From Candidatus Sulfotelmatobacter sp. (GTDB lineage: Bacteria > Acidobacteriota > Terriglobia > Terriglobales > Acidobacteriaceae), in the NCBI GenBank assembly GCA_025462865.1, contig JAOAPI010000145.1:1-64000 (forward strand): DNA of 64,000 bases, in the 5' to 3' direction. Both the position numbers and the translations under genes were made by a program. Under the pieces are notes generated by a model. It was not told where the DNA came from. It ran no database searches and saw nothing but the letters and a program-made list of their open reading frames with translations. Each line of letters begins with the position of its first letter. The first letter of the stretch is position 1. Shown one piece after another: positions 7,758 to 16,062 of the stretch.

Positions 7758-8741
7758 CTAGCTGCCAAACTGCTCTTGCGTTTTCGCGAGCGACGCTTCG
7801 TCGCCGACGTTCAAACAGGTTCGGGACCGGTCTATCTGCCGCATCAGTCCGCACAAAACCTTTCCCGGTCCGATCTCCACAAAAGTCTGCACGTTTTCTG
7901 CAATCAGCAGCCGCATGCATTGTTCCCATTTCACCGCGCCTGTAACCTGGGCGATCAGCGTTTGGAGCGATCTCTGTTCATTAGTGACAAATACTGCCTC
8001 TACGTTGCAAGCCACCGGATAGACCGGTTTCTGAGTCTTCAGCTTATTCAAATCGAGTTCCAGCCGATCTTGCGCCGGCTTCATCAGCGAACAATGGAAG
8101 GGAGCGCTGACAGGTAGCAACTTCGCGCGTTTCGCTCCGCGCTCCTCGGCGAGCTTCGCTCCACGCTCTACCGCCGCAGTGTTGCCGGAAATAACAATTT
8201 GTTCAGGAGAATTAATATTGGCCGGCGAACACACCTCGCCTTGCGCGGCGTCGCGGCAAACTTCCTCCACCTTCTCCGCTTTCATGCCCAGGATGGCTGC
8301 CATGGTTCCCACTCCAACCGGAACCGCCTCCTGCATATATTTGCCGCGGCTACGCACCGTGCGGACAGCGTCGGCAAAATTGATTGTTCCTGAGGCCACG
8401 TGCGCCGAGTACTCACCCAGGCTATGGCCCGCCACAAACGTGGGCTTGGGAACCCGGCCCTCCAGAACTCGTAATGCCGCGATCGACATAGTGAGAATCG
8501 CGGGCTGCGTGATTTCAGTCAGGCGCAATTGCTCTTCCGGGCCTTCAAAACATATTCGCGACAGTTGGTACCCCAAGGCTTCGTCGGCTTCTTCAAACGT
8601 CTGCCGCGCAATGGGATATTTTTCGGCAAGATCTTTGCCCATGCCGAGGAACTGCGATCCCTGTCCGGGAAAAATATATGCGATCCTGGCTCCCGCAAGC
8701 CTGGATTCGGCAACATCAGGAGCGTGGTTGGATTCGTTCAT
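7758..8741 (-). CDS. fabD: Malonyl-CoA:ACP transacylase
   Basis: The 327-residue protein has all the FabD landmarks: the N-terminal oxyanion motif FPGQGSQ, the nucleophile motif GHSLGEYSA, a conserved Arg in the RTVRSRGKYMQEAVP stretch, and the catalytic His in PVSAPFHCSLM. It loads malonate from malonyl-CoA onto acyl carrier protein for fatty acid elongation. It is the last gene of a minus-strand set yceD-rpmF-plsX-fabD with a 15-base gap to plsX. The usual neighbours fabH and acpP are absent from this stretch. Confidence 0.96.
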   Translation of the reverse strand: MNESNHAPDVAESRLAGARIAYIFPGQGSQFLGMGKDLAEKYPIARQTFEEADEALGYQLSRICFEGPEEQLRLTEITQPAILTMSIAALRVLEGRVPKPTFVAGHSLGEYSAHVASGTINFADAVRTVRSRGKYMQEAVPVGVGTMAAILGMKAEKVEEVCRDAAQGEVCSPANINSPEQIVISGNTAAVERGAKLAEERGAKRAKLLPVSAPFHCSLMKPAQDRLELDLNKLKTQKPVYPVACNVEAVFVTNEQRSLQTLIAQVTGAVKWEQCMRLLIAENVQTFVEIGPGKVLCGLMRQIDRSRTCLNVGDEASLAKTQEQFGS

Positions 8742-8756
8742 GATTGTTGGGGAGTC

Positions 8757-9836
8757 TTAGTGGGCCGGGGCGGCTTCAACTTCAGCCGCCGCGGGACGAA
8801 GCGCTGCCAGTCCCTGCTCGATCGATTCATTGATGTGTCGCTGAGAGAACTCCGCAGCCACCCGTACCGCGTTCTTAATGGCGTTCGCATTGGAGGAGCC
8901 GTGAGTGATGATGCAAACCCCTTTCACTCCCAACAGAGGCGCACCACCATATTCGGTATGGTCGATGCGCTTTTTGAAATCAGAAAACGCGCTGCGCGAA
9001 AGCATATAGCCAACCTGCCGCGAAATCGTTGCCTTCAACGATTCTTTCAGAACGGTGCGCACCAGGTTCGCTACGCCTTCGGAGACTTTGAGTGCTACGT
9101 TGCCAACGAACCCGTCCGCCACGATCACGTCAACTTGTCCATTGAACAGGTCGCGGCCTTCCACGTTTCCGACAAAGTTTAAGGGCAGACGCTTCAACAA
9201 CTGAAAAGATTCGCGCGTCAGTTCGTTTCCCTTACTCTCTTCTTCGCCAATGGAGAGCAAACCCACCCGCGGCCGTCGCCCCTGTATCGACCGGCCGAAA
9301 GCCTTGTTCTCAAACACGCCGCCAAACATGGATCGAAAATAAATCTCACCCATCACCGCGAACTGTTCGAGATTATGCGGTTTGCAATCTACATTCGCTC
9401 CAACGTCGAGCAAAATTGCCGCAGTGCCTGGAGCCGTTGGAAACACGGCCGCCAGCGCGGGACGATCCACTCCTTGCAGCGCTCCCAGCACCATCTTTGC
9501 CGAAGCCATTGCTGCTCCGGTGTTTCCGGCAGTTACGAAGCCGGCAGCGCGGCCTTCACGGACCATTCGCAGTCCTACGCGCATGGAGGAGTCGCGCTTC
9601 GAACGCACGGCCTGCACCGCCTTATCTTCCATGGTGATGATTTCGCTGGCGTGGACAATCTCGATCGGCAGGCGCTCGGCTGCGGGGTGACGCTCAAGTT
9701 CGGCTTTGATCGTGGCTTCGGGCCCGACCAGCAAGACGCGCACGTCATAATTGCGCGCAGCATGGATCGCGCCTTCGATTTCAGGCTTGGGCGCCCGGTC
9801 CGAACCCATCGCATCCAGCGCGATCACGCTAGGCAT
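8757..9836 (-). CDS. plsX: Phosphate acyltransferase PlsX
   Basis: The 359-residue protein starts [19 protein letters not shown] and contains the PlsX hallmarks [18 protein letters not shown] and [12 protein letters not shown]. PlsX converts acyl-ACP to acyl-phosphate, which PlsY uses to start membrane phospholipid synthesis. It lies 12 bases after rpmF and 15 bases before fabD on the minus strand. This arrangement is widely conserved and probably forms one transcript. The last 20 residues are Ala/Glu-rich and look like a variable tail. Confidence 0.96.
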   Translation of the reverse strand: MPSVIALDAMGSDRAPKPEIEGAIHAARNYDVRVLLVGPEATIKAELERHPAAERLPIEIVHASEIITMEDKAVQAVRSKRDSSMRVGLRMVREGRAAGFVTAGNTGAAMASAKMVLGALQGVDRPALAAVFPTAPGTAAILLDVGANVDCKPHNLEQFAVMGEIYFRSMFGGVFENKAFGRSIQGRRPRVGLLSIGEEESKGNELTRESFQLLKRLPLNFVGNVEGRDLFNGQVDVIVADGFVGNVALKVSEGVANLVRTVLKESLKATISRQVGYMLSRSAFSDFKKRIDHTEYGGAPLLGVKGVCIITHGSSNANAIKNAVRVAAEFSQRHINESIEQGLAALRPAAAEVEAAPAH

Positions 9837-9848
9837 GGCGGCAGAAAA

Positions 9849-10034
9849 TCAGCTGGCTTCCTTTACTTCCAGAACTTCGCGGCCTTTGTAGTAGCCGCAT
9901 TTGGCGCAGGCACGATGCGGCATCTTCTTCTCGTGGCAGTTGGGACACTCGGAGAGGGAGTGACTGGTCAGCGCATCATGCGCCCGGCGGGTCGAAGTTC
10001 GCTTCTGAGAATGTCGTCGTTTTGGATTCGGCAT
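9849..10034 (-). CDS. rpmF: 50S ribosomal protein L32
   Basis: The 61-residue protein starts MPNPKRRHSQKRTSTRRAHD, the typical L32 opening. It keeps four zinc-binding cysteines in the patterns CPNCH and CAKCGYY, so it is the zinc-containing form. It lies between yceD and plsX, the usual place for rpmF. Confidence 0.97.
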   Translation of the reverse strand: MPNPKRRHSQKRTSTRRAHDALTSHSLSECPNCHEKKMPHRACAKCGYYKGREVLEVKEAS

Positions 10035-10097
10035 TGTGAAATTCCTTCTCGTCGAAGCTCTTCGCCTCGCGTGCTATTAATTTCTCGTTATCTAAAC

Positions 10098-10649
10098 TTA
10101 ATGCGCGAGCTTACCGCGGATTTCCTTTAAGGCTGCCCAGCGGGGTTCTTCCAGCGTCACTGCGCACGAACATTGTTCCTGGTTCAGATTCTTGCCGCAG
10201 TGCGGACACAAACCCTTGCAATCGTCGCGGCACGTCACTTTCAAGGGAACGGCCAGAAGAACCTGCTCACGGACCACGTCGTCCAGTAATAGGCCTTCGC
10301 CCTCATAATAGCTGATCTCGGCTTCCGCGTCGGTTATGGACATTTCATCCCGACCCGCGTCAGCACCCTGAGGGCGATACAACAAATCGAACTCGCGTTT
10401 CACATCTTGCGTCAGAGGTTCGAGACAGCGAGCACAATTCGATTCCAGCCGGGTCGACAGTCTGCCTTTTACCCGTATGTCTTGGATTACCTTATGCTTG
10501 CCATGATGCTCTTCGACCAGATCGGCGCGTCCGCTGGTCTCAATCGGAGTGACGGGGCGATAATCGGTTCCCAGGTCAATCACACCGGGATCGAACTTCT
10601 CCGCAAATTCCACGGGATGAAGTTCTAAATCTTTGATCTCGAAGAACAT
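10098..10649 (-). CDS. yceD: YceD family (DUF177) 23S rRNA accumulation protein
   Basis: The start is set at the ATG at 10649, since a GGAGG lies four bases before it and the protein then opens MFFEIKDLELHPVEFAEKF. The frame is open further upstream but that part is not protein-like. The resulting 183 residues include cysteine pairs in NCARCLEPL and in a C-terminal cluster (CRDDCKGLCPHCGKN, then QCSC) that probably bind zinc. DUF177 proteins act in 23S rRNA accumulation and almost always precede rpmF, as here. It is the first gene of the minus-strand operon that runs on to fabD. Confidence 0.9.
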   Translation of the reverse strand: MFFEIKDLELHPVEFAEKFDPGVIDLGTDYRPVTPIETSGRADLVEEHHGKHKVIQDIRVKGRLSTRLESNCARCLEPLTQDVKREFDLLYRPQGADAGRDEMSITDAEAEISYYEGEGLLLDDVVREQVLLAVPLKVTCRDDCKGLCPHCGKNLNQEQCSCAVTLEEPRWAALKEIRGKLAH

Positions 10650-10798
10650 GGAACCTCCGCGCCCCATCCAATGACCGCCCCAGGCCCGCGGAAGCACGCC
10701 AGAAGAAGGCGCAAGTGCCGCAAGGAGCAGATTCAAGGATAAGGTCTGAGAGAAACTAGTGTCAAGGTCTGATCGGCGGTTCTTTCTTTCTATGGAAA

Positions 10799-10827
10799 TG
10801 CTATAATACTCATAGGGTTTGCCTATG
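10799..10827 (+). promoter_or_regulatory. Extended -10 promoter and inverted-repeat operator of the toxin-antitoxin pair
   Basis: TGCTATAAT (10799-10807) is a perfect extended -10 element. It is followed by a perfect inverted repeat CATAGG-gtttg-CCTATG (10811-10827) that overlaps the antitoxin start codon at 10825. A weaker repeat CTAT...ATAG overlaps the -10 itself. Such sites suit autoregulation by a ribbon-helix-helix antitoxin. Confidence 0.65.
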
Positions 10828-11076
10828 CCAACGCTCTACGTCGAAAATATCCCGGATAGCCTTTACAAGGCTCTTCGCAAACGCGCCCGCGAGAATCACA
10901 AATCGATTGCAGCCGAGGTGCTTGGCTTGTTGGAGCGAAACATACCTACAGCCGACGAGTTGCGGCAGAGGCGTGAGTTCTACACACGAATGGCGGACCT
11001 TCACGCTAAAAACGGTGAGGGTTCAAATTCTTCTCCAACCACTGAAGAAATGATCCGCGAGGACCGCAATCGTTAG
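10825..11076 (+). CDS. Ribbon-helix-helix antitoxin (FitA/VapB-like)
   Basis: The start is the ATG at 10825; an in-frame TTG two codons earlier is less likely because it lies inside the operator. The 83 residues begin MPTLYVENIPDSLYKALRKR, the N-terminal strand and helix of FitA-like ribbon-helix-helix DNA-binding domains. HKSIAAEVLGLLER forms the second helix. The C-terminal half is charged and probably flexible, as expected for the part that wraps the toxin. A PIN-domain toxin gene starts seven bases after the stop. Confidence 0.85.
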   Translation: MPTLYVENIPDSLYKALRKRARENHKSIAAEVLGLLERNIPTADELRQRREFYTRMADLHAKNGEGSNSSPTTEEMIREDRNR

Positions 11077-11083
11077 AGACATA

Positions 11084-11509
11084 GTGCTCGACGCAAGCGT
11101 GGCAGTAAAGTGGGCGATTCCTGCCAACGAAACGCTTACCTCGGAATCGCTCCAACTGCTGAAACGCTATGCAGAGGGAGAAATTAATTTCATCGTGCCA
11201 GATTTGTTCTGGGCTGAAGTTGGCAATATCCTATGGAAGGGTGTTCGTCAGCGAAGATGGCCGCGGGCTCTCGCTGAAAGAGCTATATCCGATATGAGCG
11301 CCCGCGCTTTTTTCACAGTGTCTTCTGGGGCGCTGTTGACCGAAGCGGTTGAGCTGGCTTTTGCCTACGACCGCAGCGTCTACGACTGCCTTTATGTCGC
11401 CTTGGCAATTCAGTTCAAGACGGAAATGATTACTGCGGACGAGCGACTCGCTAACGCGCTGGCGGCCCACCTCCCGGTAAAATGGCTGGGTGCTTTTAGG
11501 GCCGAATAG
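11084..11509 (+). CDS. PIN-domain ribonuclease toxin (VapC/FitB family)
   Basis: The 141-residue protein has the PIN acidic set: Asp in LDASVAVKW near the N-terminus, Glu in FWAEVGNILW, Asp in YDCLYVALA and Asp in ITADERL. These residues hold Mg2+ in a nuclease site that usually cuts tRNA or rRNA when the partner antitoxin is lost. The start is taken as GTG 11084. VapC proteins usually open IVLDAS, and the preceding codons encode D-I, so a rarer ATA start at 11081 is possible. It is co-transcribed with the ribbon-helix-helix gene. Confidence 0.88.
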   Translation: MLDASVAVKWAIPANETLTSESLQLLKRYAEGEINFIVPDLFWAEVGNILWKGVRQRRWPRALAERAISDMSARAFFTVSSGALLTEAVELAFAYDRSVYDCLYVALAIQFKTEMITADERLANALAAHLPVKWLGAFRAE

Positions 11510-11539
11510 TTATTCCCGGCGATCCAGCGGTCTAAGTTC

Positions 11540-13660
11540 TCAACTCAAAATCGGCAACGCGCGAATGCGCTTCTTGGTCGCCGCATAGATCGCATTGCAT
11601 AACGCGGGTGCCAATGGCGGTACAGACGGCTCGCCAATTCCCGTCGGCACTTCCGTACTCGGCACGGCATACACTTCCACCATCGGCGTTTCCTCCATGC
11701 GCAACGGAGCGTAGTCGTCAAAGTTCCCCTGCACCACGCGTCCTTTGTCGATTGTAATTTTCGCCCGTAGCGCGTTCGATAGCCCGTAAACGATGCCGCC
11801 GGGAATCTGCTGCTCCACAATGCTTGGATTCACGATTTGACCGCAGTCCACCGCCGCCACTACTCGATGTACTCGCGGAGTCGCATTTTCCATGCTGATC
11901 TCCACTACCTCGGCCATATAGGATGAAAAACATCCGAAGCAGGCGATGCCGCGAAAGCGCCCTGGCGGCAATGGCTTTTTCCATTCCGCTTTTTCCGCCG
12001 CTAGTTGCAGCACGCCGCGCATCCTCGCCGTATGCCAGGTAGTCGTGAAGTACTGGATGTCCTGATCTTTCGCCAGCATGTGCAGCCGATATTCCAAGGG
12101 ATCTTTCCCGGCCGCCGCCGCCAGTTCATCGATGAAACTTTCGCTCGCAAACCCTGCTTGCAACGCATAAACTGACCGCATCCAGCCCAGCGGCACTGGC
12201 GTCTCTGCAATCACACTTTCGATCAGTACGTTTTCCATCCCATAGACGAATGCCGCTTCATCCGGCAGATCCGGATCGACGCCGCCCGGCACTGGCTGCC
12301 CCTTCTGCCCGCTGATCGAGGGTGCAATGATCCGGTGCGTGAACGCCACCGGCCATCCCGCTCCGTCCAGGACCGCGCTCATCTGATGCAAGCTCGCGGG
12401 CCGGTAAGTCGAGAAGCGCATGTCATCTTCGCGAGTCCAAATTACCTTTACGGGACCGCCTATCGCCTTCGACACTAGCGCCGCTTCTACTGCGTAGTCA
12501 TGCTCTAAGCGTCGGCCGAACCCGCCGCCCATCAACGTGACATTAACCTTCACCCGATCCGAATCGAGCCCCACCGCTTGCGCTACAGAATCGCGGCAAT
12601 CCTGCGGAACCTGTGTTGGTGCCCACAACTCGCATCCTGTGGCCGAATAATTCGCGGTGCAGTTCCCTGGCTCCATAGGTGCGTGAGCCATGAAGGGCAA
12701 CTGATATTCCGCCGTAATCCGCCGGCCTTTAGCTTTAGCCACGTCGCCAACCGAATATAGGCTCACGCCCTTTTTTGTGGCCGTCTGCTTCAGTGACTCC
12801 ATCACGGCCGCAGTATTCAAATCTTTGTTCGGACCTTCGTCCCAATTCACACTCAGCAAACGGCGCCCTTCCATCGCACCCCAGACGCTATTGGAGACAA
12901 CAGCCACCGCCGCATCGCTGATCTTGCCCACGTAACTCACTGCGGAATTTTTCTTCGACTCCTTGTCGTCAAAGCTCACGACCTTCCCGCCGATCGTGGG
13001 ACACCGGGAGAGCACCGCGTACTTCATCCCCGGCATGCGGAAGTCGATGCCGAACCCGGCCTCGCCCTTCACCTTTGACGGCGTATCCACTCGCGCCAGT
13101 CGCAGTCCGACAATTTTGTAATCTTTCGCCTGCTTTAGAGTCACGTCGGATGGAATCGGCAATGTGGCGGCTTTCCCAGCCAATTCGCCGTAGCTAAGCC
13201 GCCGATTGGAGGCCGCATGGACGACGTTACCGCTCTGCGCGCTGCAAGCGGATCGCGACACACCCCACGTCAGTGCCGCCGCAGAAATCAGCATCTCTCG
13301 CGCCGCGGCGCCGGCCTTGCGCATTGGATCCCACGTCGTCCGCACGCTTGCGCTGCCACCAGTTGTTTGATCTCCGTAAAGCGTGCTCGCTCCCGCCTGT
13401 TCGATCTCGATTTGCTTCCAGTCCGCTTCCAACTCTTCCGCCAAAATCATGGGCAGCGCTGTACGTACGCCCTGTCCCATCTCCGAGCGCGCTACCACGA
13501 TTGTGATTTTGTTGTCCGGAGTGATTCGCAGGTACGCGTTCGGCGAGAAGGAGCCCCTGTCCGTGCCGGTTTTCCCGTGCGGAAGGTAAAAGCCCACTGC
13601 CAGACCTGCTCCCGCTGCCACTCCAGCAACAACAAATTCCCGCCGGCTGATTGGACTCAT
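11540..13660 (-). CDS. iorB: Xanthine dehydrogenase family molybdopterin-binding subunit (IorB-like)
   Basis: The 706-residue protein opens [20 protein letters not shown], a Tat-type signal with RRE, so it is probably exported folded or membrane-linked. The molybdopterin-binding part shows [17 protein letters not shown] and the C-terminal [18 protein letters not shown]. The latter contains the active-site Glu region of this family; GEPS replaces the more usual GEPG. It partners the 2Fe-2S subunit encoded immediately upstream (four-base ATGA overlap). Two-subunit enzymes of this form, such as isoquinoline 1-oxidoreductase and related aldehyde oxidases, hydroxylate N-heterocycles or aldehydes in the periplasm. 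The substrate is not predictable. Confidence 0.9.
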   Translation of the reverse strand: MSPISRREFVVAGVAAGAGLAVGFYLPHGKTGTDRGSFSPNAYLRITPDNKITIVVARSEMGQGVRTALPMILAEELEADWKQIEIEQAGASTLYGDQTTGGSASVRTTWDPMRKAGAAAREMLISAAALTWGVSRSACSAQSGNVVHAASNRRLSYGELAGKAATLPIPSDVTLKQAKDYKIVGLRLARVDTPSKVKGEAGFGIDFRMPGMKYAVLSRCPTIGGKVVSFDDKESKKNSAVSYVGKISDAAVAVVSNSVWGAMEGRRLLSVNWDEGPNKDLNTAAVMESLKQTATKKGVSLYSVGDVAKAKGRRITAEYQLPFMAHAPMEPGNCTANYSATGCELWAPTQVPQDCRDSVAQAVGLDSDRVKVNVTLMGGGFGRRLEHDYAVEAALVSKAIGGPVKVIWTREDDMRFSTYRPASLHQMSAVLDGAGWPVAFTHRIIAPSISGQKGQPVPGGVDPDLPDEAAFVYGMENVLIESVIAETPVPLGWMRSVYALQAGFASESFIDELAAAAGKDPLEYRLHMLAKDQDIQYFTTTWHTARMRGVLQLAAEKAEWKKPLPPGRFRGIACFGCFSSYMAEVVEISMENATPRVHRVVAAVDCGQIVNPSIVEQQIPGGIVYGLSNALRAKITIDKGRVVQGNFDDYAPLRMEETPMVEVYAVPSTEVPTGIGEPSVPPLAPALCNAIYAATKKRIRALPILS

Positions 13661-14136
13661 CGTGTGCCTCCCGGGGCGGCTGCCGGCGCCGATGCTCGAT
13701 GGATTGCCTTGCGAATCCGTTCGTACGTTCCGCAGCGACAGAGGTTTCCATTCATCGCCTGCGTAATCTGGTCATCGCTCGGATGCGGTGTCTTCGAGAG
13801 CAACGCCGCGGCAGTCATAATCTGCCCCGTCTGGCAGTACCCGCATTGCGGAACCTCTTCGGCAATCCACGCCTGCTGCAGAACGTGAAGTCCGTTGGCG
13901 CCCAGGCCCTCGATCGTCGTGACATTCTTGCCGGCAATCTGCGACACCGGCGTCGAACACGACCGTATTGGTTCACCTTCGACGTGCACCGTGCAGGCGC
14001 CGCAGAATCCCGCGCCGCAACCGAATTTGGTTCCCGTCAGTTCCAGTGTGTCCCGAAGCACCCAAAGCAAAGGAGTCTCCGGCGACACGCTAACTTTTTT
14101 CTCGCTACCGTTCACGCGTACTATGAAATCAGCCAT
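13657..14136 (-). CDS. iorA: 2Fe-2S subunit of xanthine dehydrogenase family enzyme (IorA-like)
   Basis: The 159-residue protein has a plant-ferredoxin-type cluster ([15 protein letters not shown], then Cys in IRSCSTPV). A second all-helical 2Fe-2S domain has CGYCQTGQI and [12 protein letters not shown]. These two clusters carry electrons from the molybdenum site. It is the first gene of the pair, and the large subunit starts within its stop codon. No FAD subunit is present, as expected for the IorAB type, which passes electrons to a cytochrome. Confidence 0.92.
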   Translation of the reverse strand: MADFIVRVNGSEKKVSVSPETPLLWVLRDTLELTGTKFGCGAGFCGACTVHVEGEPIRSCSTPVSQIAGKNVTTIEGLGANGLHVLQQAWIAEEVPQCGYCQTGQIMTAAALLSKTPHPSDDQITQAMNGNLCRCGTYERIRKAIHRASAPAAAPGGTR

Positions 14137-14277
14137 ATGTTTTCCAGGAATGATCGAAACTGGACCATAATCCTACTCAACAACACGGAAAAGGGGAATG
14201 GGCTCGTGGTGTCGGCAGGCTCAACCTAATGTTTTTTCATTTTTTGCCGACAAAGAATGTAGCCGGGAGAATCGAAC

Positions 14278-14646
14278 TTGGAAGCGCAGAATCAACACGT
14301 GACCGGCCCTCACACCAATATCGCCGAAAAGCGTCAACAGCCCCGCTTCAAGCTTACGGTCAAGATAAGGGTCAATTCCCGCACTTGCGGCTCACTGAGC
14401 GGTCATACCGTGGACATCAGCAGGTCCGGAATCTCCGCCATGCTGAAAATCGAAGTTCCCTTAGGGGAGCTCGTCGAATTGGAATTTACTGTACCCATCG
14501 GTGCGGTGACTGTTTACGCCATGGTGCGCCAAAGAAGTGCCTTTCGCTACGGCATGCAGTTCGTGGAATCAAAGCCAGTGATGGAAATCATCGAGGCTAC
14601 GTGCCGCCAGCTCGCTGTGGAACAAGCTCTGCTGGGCGACCTCTGA
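14278..14646 (+). CDS. PilZ domain protein (c-di-GMP binding)
   Basis: The 122-residue protein carries the two halves of the PilZ ligand motif: RQQPR (RxxxR) and, about 30 residues on, VDISRSG (DxSxxG). The domain takes up almost the whole protein, so it probably acts as a c-di-GMP receptor that controls a partner. The start used is a TTG at 14278 with GGGAG seven bases before it; a GTG lies a few codons downstream. It stands alone between divergently arranged genes. A large c-di-GMP enzyme with its own PilZ domain is encoded at 42657-45443. Confidence 0.87.
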   Translation: MEAQNQHVTGPHTNIAEKRQQPRFKLTVKIRVNSRTCGSLSGHTVDISRSGISAMLKIEVPLGELVELEFTVPIGAVTVYAMVRQRSAFRYGMQFVESKPVMEIIEATCRQLAVEQALLGDL

Positions 14647-14669
14647 CTTTCGTTTGGGTGGGGGCCTGG

Positions 14670-15395
14670 CTACTTTATTTCCGTGAGCTTTTGCGTCGCT
14701 ATCTGGACTGCTTCCGGGCCAGGATTGTCTTTCTTGATCTGCTCGTAGATGCGCTTGGCATCGAGGGGCTGATTGCTGCTTTTATAAAGCTCTGCTAGTT
14801 GCAACTGTGCGGTTACCCTGCTGACCGAGGAGGTGGGCTTGTTGATTAGTTCCTGATAAAGGGCAACAGCGTCCTTGGTTCGCGCGGTATTCCCGTACAG
14901 CGTGGCCAGAGCGAGCTTGGCCACGGAGGCGAGCTCTTTGTTGCCCGCGGAAGCCACAGTCTTGAAATTGTTTTCAGCAGTTGCGTTGTCGCCCGCGGTG
15001 GCAGAAGTCACGCCCAAAAAATAACGCGCCATATCGGCGGTGCGGGTGTGCGGATACCTGTCCACGATCACCTGAAATTGTTTCTTTGCGGCGTCAGCAC
15101 GCTCCTTTGCGGAAGTGAAGCTGGGCACGTCCGGCTGCGCGGGGGTACCGGCAGGCCGCAACTGAGCTTCCAGGGTCCGGACTGCCTGCGACATCTCAAA
15201 GCTTGCCTTCTCATCCTGCGCGCTAAGGTAATACCAGCCCCCTGCGACTGCGGCTGCGATTAGCAAAATTGCAACGATGGCGATTGCGAGGGTATTCCGA
15301 TGTTCTACGCTCCAGTGCGCGGTTCTCTCCGCGGCTCCGATGGTGACTCGGCTGAATGCATCCTGCTTAAGTTGATGGCGGGTTTCTGCGCGCAC
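14670..15395 (-). CDS. Membrane-anchored tetratricopeptide-repeat protein (YfgM/BamD-like)
   Basis: The 241-residue protein has one membrane helix (TLAIAIVAILLIAAAVAGGWYY cut to its core, about residues 34-55). Helical repeats follow that fit TPR units: FQVIVDRYPHTRTADMARYF, then NNFKTVASAG and AVALYQELINKP, ending IYEQIKKDNPG. The layout is that of YfgM-type or tol-pal-like scaffold proteins facing the periplasm. The start shown is a GTG. The frame stays open upstream with plausible protein sequence (VVRPTKTETHETEIGK), so the true start may be a further 20 or more codons upstream at a non-ATG codon. Confidence 0.8.
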   Translation of the reverse strand: MRAETRHQLKQDAFSRVTIGAAERTAHWSVEHRNTLAIAIVAILLIAAAVAGGWYYLSAQDEKASFEMSQAVRTLEAQLRPAGTPAQPDVPSFTSAKERADAAKKQFQVIVDRYPHTRTADMARYFLGVTSATAGDNATAENNFKTVASAGNKELASVAKLALATLYGNTARTKDAVALYQELINKPTSSVSRVTAQLQLAELYKSSNQPLDAKRIYEQIKKDNPGPEAVQIATQKLTEIK

Positions 15396-15488
15396 GACTA
15401 CCTTTCCAATCTCAGTCTCGTGTGTCTCTGTCTTGGTGGGACGAACTACCAGTTTACCAGCCCAAAAATAGCAGAGTCAAAGCGCGAA

Positions 15489-15857
15489 CTAGCGTGGAGC
15501 TTCTTCCAGCAACCCTTGTTCCAGCTTCTCCTGGCATTCGATGCAGTGCCGCGTCCAGGGCACAGCCTCCAGTCGCTTCGCGTTAATTTCCTTTCCGCAA
15601 TGGATGCACTCGCCAAAGCTGCCTTCGCGGATACGAGCCAGAGCCTTTTCAACCATCTGCAACAGCTGCCGTTCATTGTTGCTCTGGCTGAACAAAAATT
15701 CTTTGGTGTAGGAACTAGCGGCGCGGTCGGCAATGTCCTGCGCGGTATCCTCGTCAGCGGAGCGGCCATCCGCCTGGGTGCGTGAGACAGTCCGGCGCAG
15801 ATCCTGCTGCCGCGTCTCCAACCGCTTCTTAAATGTCTCTAACTTCTTCTTATCCAT
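15489..15857 (-). CDS. TraR/DksA family zinc-finger regulator
   Basis: The 122-residue protein has an N-terminal coiled coil (KKLETFKKRLETRQQDLRR) and a C-terminal four-cysteine zinc finger (CIHCGKEI and HCIECQEK), the DksA/TraR pattern. The helical hairpin normally reaches into the RNA polymerase secondary channel and, with ppGpp, adjusts transcription. The hairpin tip here carries DEDTAQDIADRAASSYT, where DksA has its acidic tip residues. It lies 93 bases upstream of the TPR gene on the same strand. About 200 bases of non-coding DNA without a clear signal precede it. Confidence 0.9.
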   Translation of the reverse strand: MDKKKLETFKKRLETRQQDLRRTVSRTQADGRSADEDTAQDIADRAASSYTKEFLFSQSNNERQLLQMVEKALARIREGSFGECIHCGKEINAKRLEAVPWTRHCIECQEKLEQGLLEEAPR

Positions 15858-16062
15858 GGGTTCACTTATGAAATCCTGCGACAGTTCTTTGAACTGCCTG
15901 TGGAGTTTGGGCCAAACGAAAATGATAAGCGTCTCAAATGAGATGCGTCAACAGGCCCGCCGGATAGGTTAAGGGCCAAACTTTTGCGAGTCTCGGTAAA
16001 AATCCGCCTCTTCAGCCAGGAGGTTCACATCTTCGGGGAATGAGGAGGATCCGGTGCCTGAT

